DNA from: Natroniella sp046097105
GTDB taxonomy: Bacteria > Bacillota > Halanaerobiia > Halobacteroidales > Halobacteroidaceae
DNA length: 64,000 nucleotides
Assembly: GCF_046097105.1 (NCBI RefSeq)
Contig: NZ_CP175562.1
Coordinates: 744,001 to 808,000 of the forward strand
Reading direction: 5' to 3'
A program made the translations under genes and the position numbers. The stretch's first letter is position 1. Each line of letters begins with the position of its first letter. A model generated the notes under the pieces. The model saw nothing but the letters and a program-made list of their open reading frames with translations. It was not told the origin of the DNA and made no database searches. Below, in pieces: positions 26,226 through 36,293 of the stretch.

Positions 26226-27340
26226 TTAAATAGTAATTTCATCTTTCATTTCTTCAAATCTAATTTCAGCGATGCCGGAAATATTTTTTATCTCCTTAAT
26301 ATTCTTAAAAGCTCCATAAGTAGTTCGATATTCAATAATTTTTCTAGCAACAACTGGGCCAACCCCGGTTATTTCTTGTAATTTTTGATGATTAGCAGTA
26401 TTAACATTAATCTTTCTCGAGCTAGTATTTTGGTTCAAATCAGTAGTGGAGGTATGGGAAATCGAATAATTAACTCCATCAGTAATCATTAAAATATCAC
26501 CGTGTTGATCAGTTCTATAAATATCGACTCCATTTTGCTCTAGTCTGTTAAGTACAACCTGACTTGGATGGCCATATCTGTTATCTGCACCAACCTGGAT
26601 GATTGCTACTTCAGGGTTGACTTCCTTTAAAAAATCATTAGTGGTTGAAGTGTTAGAGCCGTGGTGGCCAACCTTTAAGACTGTACTGGCTAGGTTATTA
26701 TGATTGTTAATCATTTCAGATTCAGCGTCTTTTTCAGCATCTCCAGTTAGCATTAAACTTACATCTTGATAGCCTAATCTTCCTACAATGGAAGCATTAT
26801 TTAGATCTTTTATAGTTTGTTCAGTTGGAGATAGGATTTCAAAGATAACATCAGAAGTTAATTTTCTAATCATTCCATTATGACCGACAGTAAAAGGGAT
26901 GTTTTTTTGTCTATGACTGTTAGATAATCTTTAAAAGTCTTAGTTGTATGTATTACTTTTGGATCAATAACTTCTCCAACAGAAAATGTTTCGATAACTT
27001 TTATCAAACCGCCAATATGATCAGCATGGGGGTGAGTACCAATTACAATATCCAAATGTTCAACATCTAATTGTTGAAGATAACTAACAACTCTAGAACC
27101 AGCTTCTCTAGTACCACCGTCGATCAACATTATTTTATTATTGGTCTCTATCAAAATGGAATCCCCTTGACCAACATCAATAAAATGGACTATTATTTCA
27201 GATTTTAGATTAGTGTTAGTATTATTGATCTGTCGAGTTGGATTATAAGCTGAAATTGATCCGATATTATTAAAGCTAATGATAAAAGTTAGTAATAAGA
27301 TTAAAATTAGTAAAAATAGCTTTTTTCGTTGGTTGAACAT
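26226..27340 (-). pseudogene. ComEC-like MBL hydrolase with ComEA-type tail, frameshifted
   Basis: Frame 1 (27340 to about 26908) encodes a signal anchor (about 8-25), HFIDVGQGDSILIETNN, MLIDGGTREAGS and the metallo-beta-lactamase motif THPHADHIGG. Frame 2 (to 26226) continues with VSLMLTGDAEKDAE, LKVGHHGSNTSTT and a helix-hairpin-helix tail (INVNTANHQKLQEITGVGPV) like ComEA. The frames meet at a run of seven A on the coding strand (26902-26908); eight would restore DKKNIPFTVGHNG. Related exported proteins bind or degrade DNA. This is either a real frameshift, a phase-variable run or a sequencing error. Confidence 0.75.
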
Positions 27341-27427
27341 AACTGAATCCTCCTGAATGGATTTATTACTTTAAATTATTATTAATACTTCACAAGAAGA
27401 TGGAATAACAATGGAACAATCGTATTT

Positions 27428-27560
27428 TGTTGATATAATATCCTCAAGTAAAAAGCAATTAAAAGGCTGGAAATTAAGCATATGAATATTATATCAAAGA
27501 AGTAAAATAGTATCTACTCTATCATTTAAAAACTGGAAAATAATTCAGGGATACTTAATT
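27428..27560 (+). pseudogene. 5' remnant of a transposon, copy 1
   Basis: ttttgttgatataat...atatcaaa...agtatctactctatcatt aligns in order with 36112-36220. The coding part reads NSIYSII*KLENN, matching NAIYFIIEKFSN of the second copy. This looks like the start of an IS4/IS1182-type transposase cut short. Confidence 0.45.
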
Positions 27561-27597
27561 TTAATAACTTCATTATATTAAGAAGAAGGGAGTAGAG

Positions 27598-28377
27598 ATG
27601 GGATTTTTTATAGTTAAGTTTCTATCAAGTTTGTTGTTGCCACCGGGGTTATTTATCTTATTATTATTAATTTCACTCTTGTTTTTACATCTTAAAAAAA
27701 AGCAATACTCTTTAACTTTAAAGAGTAAAATAGTTCTACCTTTAATTGGCTTATTAATTTTAATCTATACTTTAAGTTCTTATTGGGGAGAAACTTTCTT
27801 AGTTAGGCCATTAGAAAATAGGTTCTCTCTTATTGCCGAAGAAGATTTGTTTGAGAGAGAGGATTCTATCATAGTTGTCTTAGGAGGTGGTGTAGTAAGA
27901 GGAACGCCACAGGGAGAAGAGCTTGGAAAGACTACCTTATCTAGATTATATGGTGGATGGCAGTTACATCAAAAAACAGGTTTTGATTTGGTTGTCAGTG
28001 GTGGAGTTCCGCCAGGAGTTGATGGTTTATCAGAAGCAGAGATAATGAGGGATGTCTTAGTTGATTGGGGTGTTGCTGATGGGCAGATAATAACTGAAGA
28101 ACAATCATTAAACACTTGGATGAATGCGGCTAATACTACTGCTTTGCTCGGGGAGGAATATAAAAGGATTATTCTTGTTACTAGTGCAACACATATGACC
28201 CGTTCGATCTATTCTTTTCAAGAGCATTGGACAGCAGATTTAGTAGCAGCTCCTGTAGATTATACCTTTGATACTGAGATTAATTTACTTAGATTTCTTC
28301 CCAACCGCTTTGCACTAGATAAGTCATTACGGGCCTTACATGAATGGCTAGGTTTGTTGTGGTATTATTTCAAGTAA
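27598..28377 (+). CDS. YdcF/DUF218 family membrane protein
   Basis: The 259-residue product has two N-terminal membrane segments (about 4-27 and 40-60), then a DUF218 domain: SIIVVLGGGVVRGTPQG, DLVVSGGVPPGVDGLSEAEI, and VDWGVADGQIITEEQSLNTW, then ILVTSATHMTRSI. The ElyC/SanA relatives act in envelope polysaccharide metabolism in other bacteria; that role is only inferred. RBS agaagggagtag. Confidence 0.8.
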   Translation: MGFFIVKFLSSLLLPPGLFILLLLISLLFLHLKKKQYSLTLKSKIVLPLIGLLILIYTLSSYWGETFLVRPLENRFSLIAEEDLFEREDSIIVVLGGGVVRGTPQGEELGKTTLSRLYGGWQLHQKTGFDLVVSGGVPPGVDGLSEAEIMRDVLVDWGVADGQIITEEQSLNTWMNAANTTALLGEEYKRIILVTSATHMTRSIYSFQEHWTADLVAAPVDYTFDTEINLLRFLPNRFALDKSLRALHEWLGLLWYYFK

Positions 28378-28475
28378 GGTGAATTTTAAAAGGGTAATGT
28401 AGATATACTAAAATTATATATAGATATTTTAGTTTGAAGTTAAGCTATATATCAAACTAATTAAGGAGGATAATA

Positions 28476-30542
28476 ATGACAACTTCAACCGAGCAGAAAG
28501 CAAACCATTTAATAGATGAAAAAAGTCCGTATTTGTTACAACATGCCTATAATCCAGTGGATTGGTATCCTTGGACTGAGGAGGCTTTTGCTAAGGCTGC
28601 TAGAGAAGATAAGCCGATCTTTTTATCGATTGGCTACTCTACTTGCCATTGGTGTCATGTAATGGAAGAGGAGTCATTTGAAGATAAGCAGGTAGCTGAA
28701 TTTTTGAATCAACATTTCGTTTCAATCAAGGTGGATCGAGAAGAGCGACCGGATGTAGATAATATCTATATGAAGGTCTGCCAAACTTTGACTGGCAGAG
28801 GGGGGTGGCCTTTGACAGTAATAATGACACCTGAAAAAGAACCTTTCTTTGCGGGGACTTATTTTACTAAAGAGTCACGGATGGGCCGACCGGGGTTGTT
28901 AGAGATTTTACGAGGTATTCAATCGGCTTGGCAGGAAAAGCGTTCTGTTTTATTACAGTCTAGTAGTGAGATAATGGAAGCAATTAAAAAGAAAGAGAGA
29001 GTTAATTCGCAAACTGAATTTTCAAGAGAGGAACTGGAGGGTTTACTTGAACGTGCTTATCAAGGCTTTAAGGCTACTTTTGATAAAGAGTACGGTGGCT
29101 TTGGTTCGGCACCTAAGTTTCCGTTGGCCCATAACCTATTATTCTTAATGAGGTATTGGAAAGCAACTGCTAACCAAGAGGCATTAGATTTAGTCACTGA
29201 AACTTTAGATAGTATGTATGCAGGTGGAATTTATGATCACTTAGGTTATGGTTTTGCTAGATACTCTACTGATAGGAAATGGTTAGTGCCTCATTTTGAA
29301 AAGATGTTATATGATAATGCTCTGTTAGCAATTGCTTACTTAGAAGCTTATCAGATTACTGATGATGATACTTATGCTCAAATTGCCGGAGAGATTCTAA
29401 CCTATATTAGCCGAGATATGACCTCTACAACCGGAGGTTTTTATTCAGCAGAAGATGCTGATTCTGAAGGAGTAGAGGGTAAGTTTTATCTCTGGACTCC
29501 AGCAGAAGTCAAAGAGATATTAGGTGAAGAGGAGGGTAAGGAGTTTTGTCAATATTATGATATTACTGTGGAGGGAAATTTTGAAGGGAAGAGTATCCCT
29601 AATTTAATTGAACAAGGTGTCAATAAAGATGAAGCAGATGACAAATTTAAGAAGGCTAGAGAAAAATTATTTGCAGCTCGTGAAGAAAGAATACACCCTG
29701 ATAAAGATGATAAGATCTTGACCGGTTGGAATGGGTTGATGATTGCCGCTATGGCTTTAGGAGCTAGAGTATTAGATGAAGGAAGGTATCAACATTTAGC
29801 TCAGCAGGCTAGCGATTTTATCTGGGATAATCTCTATCAAGATAGATTATTAGCTAGATATCGAGCAGGAGAGGCAGCTTATTTAGCTTATGTTGATGAT
29901 TATGCTTTCTTAATTTGGGGATTGCTTGAATTATATCAGACAACTTTCAATCCTGAATATTTAAAGAGAGCTTTATTATTGAATGATGAATTACTAGAAT
30001 ATTTTTGGGATGATGATGCAGGAGGACTTTACTTTTATGGTGAAGACGGAGAGGAATTAATCACTCGTCCTAAAGAGGTATATGATGGAGCGATGCCATC
30101 AGGTAATTCAGTGGCAACATTAAACTTTCTCAAATTAGCTAAATTAACTGGAAATAATGATTTAGAAGAGAAGGTAGAAGAGCAGATTCGATATTTTGGG
30201 AGCCAAATCAATAAGAATCCAACTGCTTATTCTTACTTTTTATCATCAATTCTTTCTATTCAAGTAGATAATAGAGAGATTGTAATCGTTGCTGATGTTA
30301 ATCAACAGCAAGAAGAAACAGAAGATATGTTAAATTTTTTAAGGGCCAGCTTTAATCCATTTACTACACAGGTTGTCAAAGGCAAAGAGAATCAAGATCA
30401 ATTGTTGGAATTGATTCCTTTTCTAACTAATTATCAGACTGTTGAGGGACGAACAACTGCTTATATCTGTCAAGATTTCACCTGTCAAGCACCGATTACT
30501 GATGTAGAAGAGTTTAAAAAACAGTTGCTAGAAAAAATCTAA
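28476..30542 (+). CDS. DUF255 thioredoxin-domain protein (YyaL/SPATA20 family)
   Basis: At 688 residues this is full-length. The N-terminal thioredoxin-like domain (about 1-165) starts NHLIDEKSPYLLQHAYNPVD and has the CxxC motif in YSTCHWCHVMEEESFED. The rest is an alpha/alpha toroid resembling N-acylglucosamine epimerases/glycosidases (GGFGSAPKFPLAHNLLFLMR, HFEKMLYDNALLA, FYSAEDADSEGVEGKFYLWT). The biochemical activity of the family is unsettled. Cytosolic. RBS aaggaggataat. Monocistronic. Confidence 0.9.
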   Translation: MTTSTEQKANHLIDEKSPYLLQHAYNPVDWYPWTEEAFAKAAREDKPIFLSIGYSTCHWCHVMEEESFEDKQVAEFLNQHFVSIKVDREERPDVDNIYMKVCQTLTGRGGWPLTVIMTPEKEPFFAGTYFTKESRMGRPGLLEILRGIQSAWQEKRSVLLQSSSEIMEAIKKKERVNSQTEFSREELEGLLERAYQGFKATFDKEYGGFGSAPKFPLAHNLLFLMRYWKATANQEALDLVTETLDSMYAGGIYDHLGYGFARYSTDRKWLVPHFEKMLYDNALLAIAYLEAYQITDDDTYAQIAGEILTYISRDMTSTTGGFYSAEDADSEGVEGKFYLWTPAEVKEILGEEEGKEFCQYYDITVEGNFEGKSIPNLIEQGVNKDEADDKFKKAREKLFAAREERIHPDKDDKILTGWNGLMIAAMALGARVLDEGRYQHLAQQASDFIWDNLYQDRLLARYRAGEAAYLAYVDDYAFLIWGLLELYQTTFNPEYLKRALLLNDELLEYFWDDDAGGLYFYGEDGEELITRPKEVYDGAMPSGNSVATLNFLKLAKLTGNNDLEEKVEEQIRYFGSQINKNPTAYSYFLSSILSIQVDNREIVIVADVNQQQEETEDMLNFLRASFNPFTTQVVKGKENQDQLLELIPFLTNYQTVEGRTTAYICQDFTCQAPITDVEEFKKQLLEKI

Positions 30543-30719
30543 GGGTGGGCTTTTCATCAGGAAGGGTTCGGAGAATCCGAGGGGATCATAATGAACAATA
30601 GCTAGTGTAGAATTAATAATTGAAGGTTTAAAATTCAATTACTTTATAGGTGTTTTTTTAATGTTTTTATTTGTATGATATTAACTATCAATTATACATT
30701 GAACTGCTGGGGGGATAAA

Positions 30720-31382
30720 ATGTTATTCTCTGTTGATGAAAATAAGAAGAGAAAGAGAATGATCAGAGAACAACTTGAACGGCGAGGAATTGAGCAACAA
30801 GCAGTATTAGAGAGTATGAGAGAGGTTCCTCGCCATCTATTTGTGCCTGATAAATTAAAAAATAAAGCTTATCATGATTGTCCATTGCCAATTAAAAAGG
30901 GCCAAACGATCAGTCAGCCTTATATCGTAGCCTTGATGATCGAAGCATTAAAACTAGAAGAGAATGATCGGGTTTTAGAGATTGGTACTGGTTCGGGATA
31001 TGCTGCTGCTGTCTTGGCCCAGATTGTAGAAGAGGTTTATACAATTGAACGCCATCAATCCTTAGCGGAGTTGGCCCGGGAGCGATTTGAAATATTGGGT
31101 TATGATAACTTACAAGTTAAAGTTAGTGATGGAACGGAAGGTTGGCAGGAGTTTGCTCCTTATGATGGAATAGTAGTAGCTGCGGGAGCACCGGTGCTTC
31201 CTGAACCTTTAGCTGAGCAATTGGAGATAGGTGGTAAATTAGTAATTCCTGTTGGAGATAGGGATTTACAGGAGCTACTGGTGCTAACCAAAGAGTCAGA
31301 TGGAGAATTAAATAAGGAACGGATAGCTAGAGTTAGATTTGTTCCATTAATTGGGGAAGAGGGTTGGGTGGCTGAAGATTGA
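30720..31382 (+). CDS. pcm: Protein-L-isoaspartate O-methyltransferase
   Basis: ATG 30720 follows ggggggataaa; an upstream in-frame ATG at 30675 has no ribosome site. The 220-residue product has HDCPLPIKKGQTISQPYIVA (substrate-loop signature), then SAM motif VLEIGTGSGYAAAVLAQI and VYTIERHQSLAELAR. It methylates isoaspartyl residues for repair of aged proteins using SAM. All PCMT motifs are present, so it is likely active. It precedes the DNA-repair glycosylase gene by 100 bases. Confidence 0.92.
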   Translation: MLFSVDENKKRKRMIREQLERRGIEQQAVLESMREVPRHLFVPDKLKNKAYHDCPLPIKKGQTISQPYIVALMIEALKLEENDRVLEIGTGSGYAAAVLAQIVEEVYTIERHQSLAELARERFEILGYDNLQVKVSDGTEGWQEFAPYDGIVVAAGAPVLPEPLAEQLEIGGKLVIPVGDRDLQELLVLTKESDGELNKERIARVRFVPLIGEEGWVAED

Positions 31383-31482
31383 GAGGTAAAGCATAGCAAA
31401 TTTGTAGTAATGCTCAAAATGAAAGGTATCTTATATTAGTATCACTGATAGGTGGGCTTATTAAAGAAAAGGAGCGATTACA

Positions 31483-32067
31483 GTGAAGTTAGGGGTTGAT
31501 TTTTATAGTCAAGATGCAGTTACTTTGGCTCAAAAGTTGTTAGGGAAACTATTAGTAAGAAAGATAGATGGTGAAGAGATAGTAACTAAGATTGTTGAGA
31601 CTGAGGCCTATGTTGGCCCGGAAGATAAAGCGTGTCATGCTTATAATAATAAGCGAACTGATAGAACAAAGATAATGTTTGCTCAGGGTGGATATAGTTA
31701 CGTTTATTTGATCTATGGTCTCCATCATTGTTTCAATGTAGTATCTGGAAAGAAAGGCAAGCCAGAAGCTGTTTTGATTAGGGCGGTAGAGCCAGTCAAG
31801 GGTTTAAGAGTAATTAAGAAGAATCGCCAGATAAAAAGTAAGCGAATAGAAGATTTAACAAATGGTCCAGGGAAGCTTTGTCAAGCCCTTGCGATAGATA
31901 AGAATTTAAATGGATATAATTTGAGTACAGGGGTTGAACTTTATATTCGCGATAGACAGCAAGAATATGATTTATTAACAACTCCGAGAGTAAATATAGG
32001 TTATGCGGAGGAGTATAAAGGTGAATTATGGCGCTTTTGTATTAAAGGAAACACTTTTCTTTCATAA
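31483..32067 (+). CDS. 3-methyladenine DNA glycosylase (AAG/MPG family)
   Basis: GTG start after aaaggagcg. The 194-residue product shows AAG features: TKIVETEAYVGPEDKACHAY (active-site Glu in the ETEAY motif), RTDRTKIMFAQGGYSYVYLI, YGLHHCFNVVSG, VLIRAVEP and LTNGPGKLCQALAID. It excises alkylated purines in base-excision repair. Length fits bacterial members. Confidence 0.92.
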   Translation: MKLGVDFYSQDAVTLAQKLLGKLLVRKIDGEEIVTKIVETEAYVGPEDKACHAYNNKRTDRTKIMFAQGGYSYVYLIYGLHHCFNVVSGKKGKPEAVLIRAVEPVKGLRVIKKNRQIKSKRIEDLTNGPGKLCQALAIDKNLNGYNLSTGVELYIRDRQQEYDLLTTPRVNIGYAEEYKGELWRFCIKGNTFLS

Positions 32068-32173
32068 ATTTGAAGAATTAATTGATTATTTGGGAATGAT
32101 AATGTAAAATATTTAATAATTAAGCTGATTATTGATTTAAACTAGTAATGAGGATAAGTGAGGAGGAGAGGAA

Positions 32174-32659
32174 ATGAGAAGTGATATACTAAGATTATTA
32201 GAAAAAAGCGGTAAATTATCACCTGAAGAAATTGCTGTTAGACTTGATTTAGATGTGGAGAAGGTAGAAGAGGTGATCAAGCAGTTAGAAGAGGAGCAAG
32301 TTATAGTTAAGTATTGTGCTTTAGTTGATTGGGATAAAACAGATCGAGAGATCGTTACTGCATTAATTGATGTTAAAGTTACTCCAGAAAGAGGACTTGG
32401 TTTTGATGCAGTAGCTAAAAGAATTTATAAGTTTCCAGAAGTTAGTTCTGTATTCTTAATGTCAGGGGGATATGATCTGTCAGTTAAGGTAGAAGAACGA
32501 ACAATGAAGGAAGTTGCTTTATTTGTAGCTGAAAAATTAGCTACGATTGATCAAATTCAAAGTACAGCTACTCATTTTATGTTAAAAACTTATAAAAAGG
32601 ATGGAGTAGTTTTTAAAAAGGAAAACCAAGATGCTGAGCGGTTGGTGATCTCACCGTGA
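32174..32659 (+). CDS. Lrp/AsnC family regulator
   Basis: The 161-residue product has an N-terminal winged helix (about 1-50: ILRLLEKSGKLSPEEIAVRL) and a C-terminal RAM/Lrp ligand domain (YKFPEVSSVFLMSGGYDLSV). It overlaps the aminotransferase gene by 4 bases (GTGA), so the two are translationally coupled. It probably controls this operon in response to an amino acid. RBS gaggaggagagga. Confidence 0.88.
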   Translation: MRSDILRLLEKSGKLSPEEIAVRLDLDVEKVEEVIKQLEEEQVIVKYCALVDWDKTDREIVTALIDVKVTPERGLGFDAVAKRIYKFPEVSSVFLMSGGYDLSVKVEERTMKEVALFVAEKLATIDQIQSTATHFMLKTYKKDGVVFKKENQDAERLVISP

Positions 32660-33819
32660 ATTGGGAAAATGTAATATCGTCTCGTGTTCATCAAGTTCCC
32701 TCATCAGGAATTAGAAAGTTCTTTGATTTAGTCTCTGAAGTGGATGATGTTGTTTCTTTAGGTGTAGGAGAGCCAGACTTTGTAACCCCATGGCATATTA
32801 GAGAAGCTTCTTTTTATTCCCTTGAACAAGGAGATACAATGTATACTTCTAATTATGGATTATTGGAGTTGCGAACAGAAATTGCTAAAAATATTGAAAC
32901 AAACTATAATGTTAGCTATGATCCGCAAGGAGAAGTTTTAGTGACTGTTGGAGTTAGTGAGGCTTTAGATTTAGCTTTAAGAGCTTTAGTTGAAGAAGGG
33001 GATGAAGTTATTCTGCCTGAGCCATGTTATGTATCTTATAAGCCTTCGACTATTTTAGCTGGAGGAAGAGCAGTTAAAGTTCAAACTGATCGTCAAAATG
33101 AATTTAAACTGACTGCTCAAAATTTAGAGCGGGTAATAAGTGAGCAAAGTAAGATATTAATTCTTTGTTATCCAAATAATCCTACTGGAGCAATAATGGA
33201 GCGAGATGAGTTATTAGAAATTGCTCAAGTTGTCAAGGAGCATGACCTGATTGTTTTGGCTGATGAAATTTATGCTGAACTTACTTATGGAAAAGAACAT
33301 ACAAGTTTTGCTAGTTTGCCTGGAATGAAAGAAAGAACTATTTTGTTTAATGGATTTTCTAAGGCATATGCTATGACTGGTTGGAGAATAGGTTATGCTA
33401 CGGCTCCTGAACCGATTATTCAAGCGATGATGAAGATTCATCAATATACTATGTTATGTGCTCCAATTATTAGCCAAAAGGCTGCTTTAGAAGCGTTAAA
33501 AAATGGAAGAAAAGAGCTTGATAAGATGGCAGACTCTTATAACCAAAGAAGACGGGTGATTACTAAAGGATTAAATGATGTTGGTTTAGATTGTTTTGAA
33601 CCAGAGGGGGCCTTTTATGCTTTTCCATCAATTGAAAGAACCGGGCTTAGTTCCGAAGAATTTGCTGAAAGATTATTACAGGAAGAAGGTGTTGTAGTAA
33701 TTCCTGGTGAAGTTTTTGGAAAGTCTGGAGAAGGCTTTATTCGATGTTCATATGCTTCATCAATGGAAGATATTTGTGAAGCTTTGACCAGAATAGAAAG
33801 ATTTATTAAGAAGATATAA
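32656..33819 (+). CDS. PLP-dependent class I/II aminotransferase
   Basis: The 387-residue product contains VVSLGVGEPDFVTPWHIREA, then LILCYPNNPTGAIMERDEL, VLADEIYAELTY, the PLP-lysine motif LFNGFSKAYAMTGWRIGY and the late substrate Arg in EGFIRCSYASS. Fold-type I aminotransferases of the AraT/PatA/AspC type act on aromatic, branched or acidic amino acids; the substrate cannot be fixed here. Starts with GTG overlapping the Lrp gene. Ends at a strong terminator. Confidence 0.9.
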   Translation: MNWENVISSRVHQVPSSGIRKFFDLVSEVDDVVSLGVGEPDFVTPWHIREASFYSLEQGDTMYTSNYGLLELRTEIAKNIETNYNVSYDPQGEVLVTVGVSEALDLALRALVEEGDEVILPEPCYVSYKPSTILAGGRAVKVQTDRQNEFKLTAQNLERVISEQSKILILCYPNNPTGAIMERDELLEIAQVVKEHDLIVLADEIYAELTYGKEHTSFASLPGMKERTILFNGFSKAYAMTGWRIGYATAPEPIIQAMMKIHQYTMLCAPIISQKAALEALKNGRKELDKMADSYNQRRRVITKGLNDVGLDCFEPEGAFYAFPSIERTGLSSEEFAERLLQEEGVVVIPGEVFGKSGEGFIRCSYASSMEDICEALTRIERFIKKI

Positions 33820-33820
33820 T

Positions 33821-33850
33821 AAAAAGTGAGCAGTTAACTGCTCACTTTTT
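33821..33850 (+). terminator. Intrinsic terminator
   Basis: A perfect 30-base palindrome (aaaaagtgagcagtt and its complement) ends in five T. Confidence 0.92.
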
Positions 33851-34074
33851 ATTATAAAGAGTAGTTTAAGCTTACTTTAATTAATAGAGGAGATGATGGA
33901 TATAAAGTTGTAAAACAGCTTATGATTTACAAAAAAATACTTTAATTCAAAAAATAAGCAGGAGATGAGTTTTAGTTTGTATAATCTTATGATAGGTACC
34001 GATTATATTGTCAAATACATAAAGAACTGTTAATCTAGTTTTATTAAATTATAATTGATAGAGGAGAAGATAAA

Positions 34075-35949
34075 ATGAAATTAAAATCTATTCAATCAAA
34101 ATTATTGACTGTTTTATTAATAGCTTTATTAATAATTTTTTCTATAACAATAGGGATAATAATAAACTCTACAAAAGATATGTCTGTTCAAAAAGCAACA
34201 AATTTATCAATGGCTGAATCTAGAGAATATGCAAAAATTATTGAAAATGAATTAGAAGAAGGATTTAGTATTTTAAGAGTATTAGCAAATACTAAAAATA
34301 ATATAGAAGAAGTTGTAGCAGATGAAAATTTAATGAAAGATATTTTAGATAATAATCATTTGAATAATATCTGGATAAGTTTAAAAGATAACAGCATACA
34401 TAAAAGATATCATATAGAAAATAATAGATTAATAGAAGAAGAAATCATTTATGAATATATAACTGATAATACATTTAACTCTGAAAAAATATTAGAACCA
34501 TATAAAAATCTTCAAAATATATATGTAACCTCTTTAGTTGTGCCTATCAAAGATAATAATAGAGTGATTGGAAATATAGGGTTAGCTATAAATTTTAATC
34601 AACTTCAAAAGATAATTGATAGTTTTGAGATTTTTGAAACTGGTTTTGGAAGGTTACTTTCAAATGAAGGGATTGTAGTAGCCCATCCTAATGAAGATAG
34701 ACGTTGGGATATATCAGGTGATTTTAGAGGAGAAAAAGAAGATGTATATAGAGAAGTTGTAAAAGAAGGAAAACATTTTTATGATGATGCTTTTTCAGTT
34801 GCTTTAGATGACAATGTATTTAAAAGTTTTTCTCCAGTTAGTTTAGGGAACACTAAGACCCCTTGGAGTTTTGGTGTAGTTGTTCCTCATGAAGAAATGT
34901 TTGCAGAAGTGACTTCTCTTAGTAGCAGAATAATTATTATAAGTATACTTTCATTTTTATTATTAAGTTTAATAATTTTAATTACAACTAAACCAATTGT
35001 TGATAAGATAAAAAAAATAAAAGATTATGCTTTAATTATAGCAAAAGGTGATTTTAGTCTTAAGATTGAAGATGATTTAATTAAACGAGAAGATGAATTA
35101 GGTGAGTTAGCATCTTCTTTTGAAAGAATTAAGGAGAATCTAAGTAGTATCATAAAAAACATCTTAGATATAACAAATAGTCTATCTGCTCAAAGTCAAG
35201 AACTATCAGCATCAGCTCAGGAGGGTAATGCAGCCATTGAAACTACCAACGGTTTAATTCAAAATATGTCAGCAGGTATTAAAGAAATTTCAGCTAGTGC
35301 TCAAGAAGTAGCTAGTTTTTCTGAACAAGCTAACTTACACACTGACAAAGGTAGTGAGTATATAGAAACTACGGTAAATAGCATTAAACAAATAAATCAA
35401 ACAGTTAATGAAACTGTGGAAGTAATTAATGAATTAGATCAGACATCAGAAGAAATAGGAGAAATAGTAGAACTAATTACTAATATATCGGAGCAGACTA
35501 ACCTTTTAGCTTTAAATGCAGCTATAGAATCAGCTAGAGCAGGAGAGCATGGGCAAGGGTTTGCAGTTGTAGCAGAAGAAATAAGAGGTTTAGCAGGTGA
35601 GACTTCTGAGGCAACTGAAAAAATTGCTAAGCTTGTTAGCAATACTCAAGAACAATCTAAAAAAGGTATTAAAAAGGTCAAGGAAGTTGAAGACAAAGCT
35701 AAAGAAGGTCAAAGGGTAGCAAAGAAAAGTGGCCAGATATTTACTGAAATTAAAAATGAGGTAAAGGAGACATCACTTCAAATAGAACAAACTGCTAATG
35801 GCACTAATGAAATAGCTCAAGATAGTAATGAAGTACTAAATGCAACAGAAGATATAAGCAGTATGTCTAATGAAATTAATAAATCATCACAAGGATTAGC
35901 AGAAATAGCACAAGAATTAGAAATTTTAATAGATCAATTTGAGGTATAA
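34075..35949 (+). CDS. Methyl-accepting chemotaxis protein with dCache-like sensor
   Basis: The 624-residue product has membrane segments at about 9-30 and 283-304. Between them is an extracytoplasmic domain of dCache type (GFGRLLSNEGIVVAHPNED, then TPWSFGVVVPHEEM). A HAMP domain follows (about 303-355, KPIVDKIKKIKDYALIIAKG), then the MCP signalling domain with tip NAAIESARAGEHGQGFAVVAEE. Cache domains often bind amino or organic acids. The tip lacks the STEGG insertion of the MCPs at 11703 and 13618. Strong RBS agaggagaag. Confidence 0.92.
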   Translation: MKLKSIQSKLLTVLLIALLIIFSITIGIIINSTKDMSVQKATNLSMAESREYAKIIENELEEGFSILRVLANTKNNIEEVVADENLMKDILDNNHLNNIWISLKDNSIHKRYHIENNRLIEEEIIYEYITDNTFNSEKILEPYKNLQNIYVTSLVVPIKDNNRVIGNIGLAINFNQLQKIIDSFEIFETGFGRLLSNEGIVVAHPNEDRRWDISGDFRGEKEDVYREVVKEGKHFYDDAFSVALDDNVFKSFSPVSLGNTKTPWSFGVVVPHEEMFAEVTSLSSRIIIISILSFLLLSLIILITTKPIVDKIKKIKDYALIIAKGDFSLKIEDDLIKREDELGELASSFERIKENLSSIIKNILDITNSLSAQSQELSASAQEGNAAIETTNGLIQNMSAGIKEISASAQEVASFSEQANLHTDKGSEYIETTVNSIKQINQTVNETVEVINELDQTSEEIGEIVELITNISEQTNLLALNAAIESARAGEHGQGFAVVAEEIRGLAGETSEATEKIAKLVSNTQEQSKKGIKKVKEVEDKAKEGQRVAKKSGQIFTEIKNEVKETSLQIEQTANGTNEIAQDSNEVLNATEDISSMSNEINKSSQGLAEIAQELEILIDQFEV

Positions 35950-36006
35950 GTCTTACGTACAAGTAGTAAGAAAGCTGCACAACAAAGAATCATTTTTAAA
36001 CATTCT

Positions 36007-36041
36007 AGAGGGCCAAAATAAGAGCCCTCTATTTTTATTTT
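36007..36041 (+). terminator. Intrinsic terminator
   Basis: agagggc...gccctct stem followed by atttttatttt. Confidence 0.88.
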
Positions 36042-36107
36042 AATTTTATAAATTGCTGTACTTAAGATCATTTTATAAGAAAAATAAATAAAAAATGCGA
36101 CCAACTT

Positions 36108-36278
36108 CCTTTTTTGATATAATAGCTTCGACAAAAAATAATCAAAAGAAAAGAAATCAGTCACATTAAGATTATATTAAAGACTCAAAATGCTATCTAC
36201 TTTATCATTGAAAAATTTAGTAATTATTATCGTAAACTTTTCACTAAGAAGTCTTTAAGGTGTTATTTTGATTTTTAA
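36108..36278 (+). pseudogene. 5' remnant of a transposon, copy 2
   Basis: Contains ttttttgatataatag, then an open stretch (36189-36278) reading NAIYFIIEKFSNYYRKLF then TKKSLRCYFDF and a stop. Matches in order the remnant at 27428-27560. Only the transposase N-terminus remains. With flanking A/T-rich DNA it fills the 343-base gap between the MCP and degV genes. Confidence 0.45.
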
Positions 36279-36293
36279 TTTTACTATTATTAG

